Position numbers and translations under genes: made by a program. The notes beneath the pieces are model-generated. The model did no database searches. It was given only the letters and a program-made list of their open reading frames with translations, and was not told where the DNA came from. DNA of 34,388 nt from an uncultured Clostridia bacterium (GTDB lineage: Bacteria > Bacillota > Clostridia > TANB77 > CAG-508): contig CANREW010000001.1 of the NCBI GenBank assembly GCA_947629765.1, forward strand, positions 167,301 through 201,688, in the 5' to 3' direction. Shown one piece after another: positions 33,227-34,388 of the stretch (positions are counted from its first letter, which is position 1; the number at the start of each line of letters is the position of its first letter).

Positions 33227-33608
33227 TTTTAAGGTTGTTAGTAAACTTCCTTAGTTTTTTTGCTAGTTTATGGCGTATGAAAACTCTACGCTCTGATACC
33301 GGGAATTCGCCACCAGACAAATCAATGAACCTGTTTTTCTTTTCCGAGCCGATAGCGATGGGTCTAGTATAAACTCCTACTTGTTCTACGACGACCCTGA
33401 CTTTTTTTCCTACAAGATCTTCCACTTTCTTCACTTTTGCAAATTTCATAATTTCGTTTATTCTCGTTGCATCTGTCAAATAATCTACAAAAAACACATG
33501 GTGAATGGGGAATGTTGCCCCACAATTGAGTTGCATCCACACCTTTCTTTCCCATCCTTGTTGATAATTGACATCCACTTCTGTTATAACTGCTGATCTT
33601 GTTTGCAT
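33213..33608 (-). CDS. Orphan GC-rich hypothetical protein (131 aa)
   Basis: MQTRSAVITEVDVNYQQGWERKVWMQLNCGATFPIHHVFFVDYL...; SD TAGGAGGG; promoter TTGACA-17-TATAAT. Confidence 0.65.
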   Translation of the reverse strand: MQTRSAVITEVDVNYQQGWERKVWMQLNCGATFPIHHVFFVDYLTDATRINEIMKFAKVKKVEDLVGKKVRVVVEQVGVYTRPIAIGSEKKNRFIDLSGGEFPVSERRVFIRHKLAKKLRKFTNNLKIQKE

Positions 33609-33695
33609 TATATTCCCTCCTAGCATATTTTATCAGCATTTGTACTAGTTTTATTATATCATTTTTTATGTTAATTGTCAAAAAACATATCTTCA

Positions 33696-34169
33696 CTATT
33701 TTTGATTCTTTACTAATTCTAAGATCTCCTTAGGAAGATATTTAGAAACATCTTTTCCATATCTAAGTAATTCCATAACCATACTAGAACTTATATTTCC
33801 TAAATTACCTGCTCTAATATATACTGTATCTATTCCAGATAGTTCTTCATTTATTGATGCCATATTTTCTTCATATTCATAGTCCATACCGTTTCTTATA
33901 CCTCTAACTAAAAATGTTGCATTATATTTCTTAGCAACATCAATAGATAGATTCTCATAAGAAATAACAGTAACATTATCAAGATTATTTCTAGCTAGAA
34001 CTTCTTCCATTGCTTTTTGCATAAGTGTTTGATTAAATCTACGTTTTTTAGTCGGATGAATACCAATTCCAACTATTACTTTATCAAATAATTTAGCAGA
34101 TTCAGTAATTACATGCAAATGACCATTTGTAAATGGATCAAAACTACCTGCATAAAATCCTATTTTCAT
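33696..34169 (-). CDS. coaD: Phosphopantetheine adenylyltransferase
   Basis: MKIGFYAGSFDPFTNGHLHVITESAKLFDKVIVGIG...FLVRGIRNGMDYEYE...ISSSMVMELLRYGKDVSKYLP. Confidence 0.95.
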   Translation of the reverse strand: MKIGFYAGSFDPFTNGHLHVITESAKLFDKVIVGIGIHPTKKRRFNQTLMQKAMEEVLARNNLDNVTVISYENLSIDVAKKYNATFLVRGIRNGMDYEYEENMASINEELSGIDTVYIRAGNLGNISSSMVMELLRYGKDVSKYLPKEILELVKNQK

Positions 34170-34274
34170 CTATGTGTTTCCTCCTATTCTATCACTGAAT
34201 ATTATATATAATTAATTATTGATTTTCAATAGAAATATAAAAAATAAATCATTAATCCTTTTTGTTTTTTAAAA

Positions 34275-34310
34275 AATAAAGAGGCAAAATTATAATTGCC
34301 CCTTTATTTT
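34275..34310. terminator. Bidirectional terminator-like hairpin
   Basis: AAATAAAGAGGCAAAATTATAATTGCCCCTTTATTT. Confidence 0.6.
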
Positions 34311-34327
34311 TTTAACTTTAGAGAAAA

Positions 34328-34346
34328 CCCCCAGCTATGCTGGGGG
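34328..34346. repeat. GC-rich palindrome CCCCCAGCTATGCTGGGGG
   Basis: 8-bp perfect arms CCCCCAGC/GCTGGGGG around TAT; next to a second small hairpin AAAAACTTATAGTTTT. Confidence 0.6.
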
Positions 34347-34388
34347 AAACAAAAAACTTATAGTTTTGCACAGAGTAACAAAAAAATC

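Noticed and set aside
34321-34388. CRISPR repeat
   Set aside because: Only one palindromic unit is visible, with no repeated spacer-repeat periodicity in the window.

Overview
AT-rich Firmicutes/Clostridia-like chromosomal segment, mostly minus-strand genes: prepilin-like protein (partial), HU, SpoVB-like flippase, M18 aminopeptidase, YchF, HydF/HydG/HydE hydrogenase maturases, a large membrane protein, a fused ABC ATPase-FtsX exporter, TspO/MBR, C39-like cysteine protease, HD hydrolase, Dtd, two CmpB-like membrane proteins, acyl-CoA synthetase, two CotF-like coat proteins, a paired ABC exporter, a PBP2-like transpeptidase, MntP, LigA, PgsA and CoaD. MAIN OBSERVATION: every broken native gene is broken the same way. 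At 11 sites in 8 genes (hydF; hydE x3; ABC exporter x2; C39-like protease; CmpB-like; PBP; ligA; an 81-aa ORF missing from the ORF track) an in-frame CGG codon is followed by continuation of the conserved protein in the +1 frame, so that CGGN must be read as one glycine (C+GGN). I checked the phase of all 11 sites by coordinate arithmetic, and each full gene length minus its number of CGG sites is divisible by 3. By eye I found no in-frame CGG in the intact native genes. The signal follows the coding strand (10 sites on -, 1 on +), and the upstream codons are all different, so random indels or classical slippery-site frameshifting explain it poorly. It suggests genome-wide +1 recoding or quadruplet decoding of CGGN as Gly. 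Five orphan, mostly GC-richer monocistronic genes with strong sigma-A-like promoters contrast with this: three of them carry in-frame CGG that appears to be read in the normal frame. Two candidate structured RNAs/inverted-repeat elements are also noted. All calls are by eye; no database search was run.
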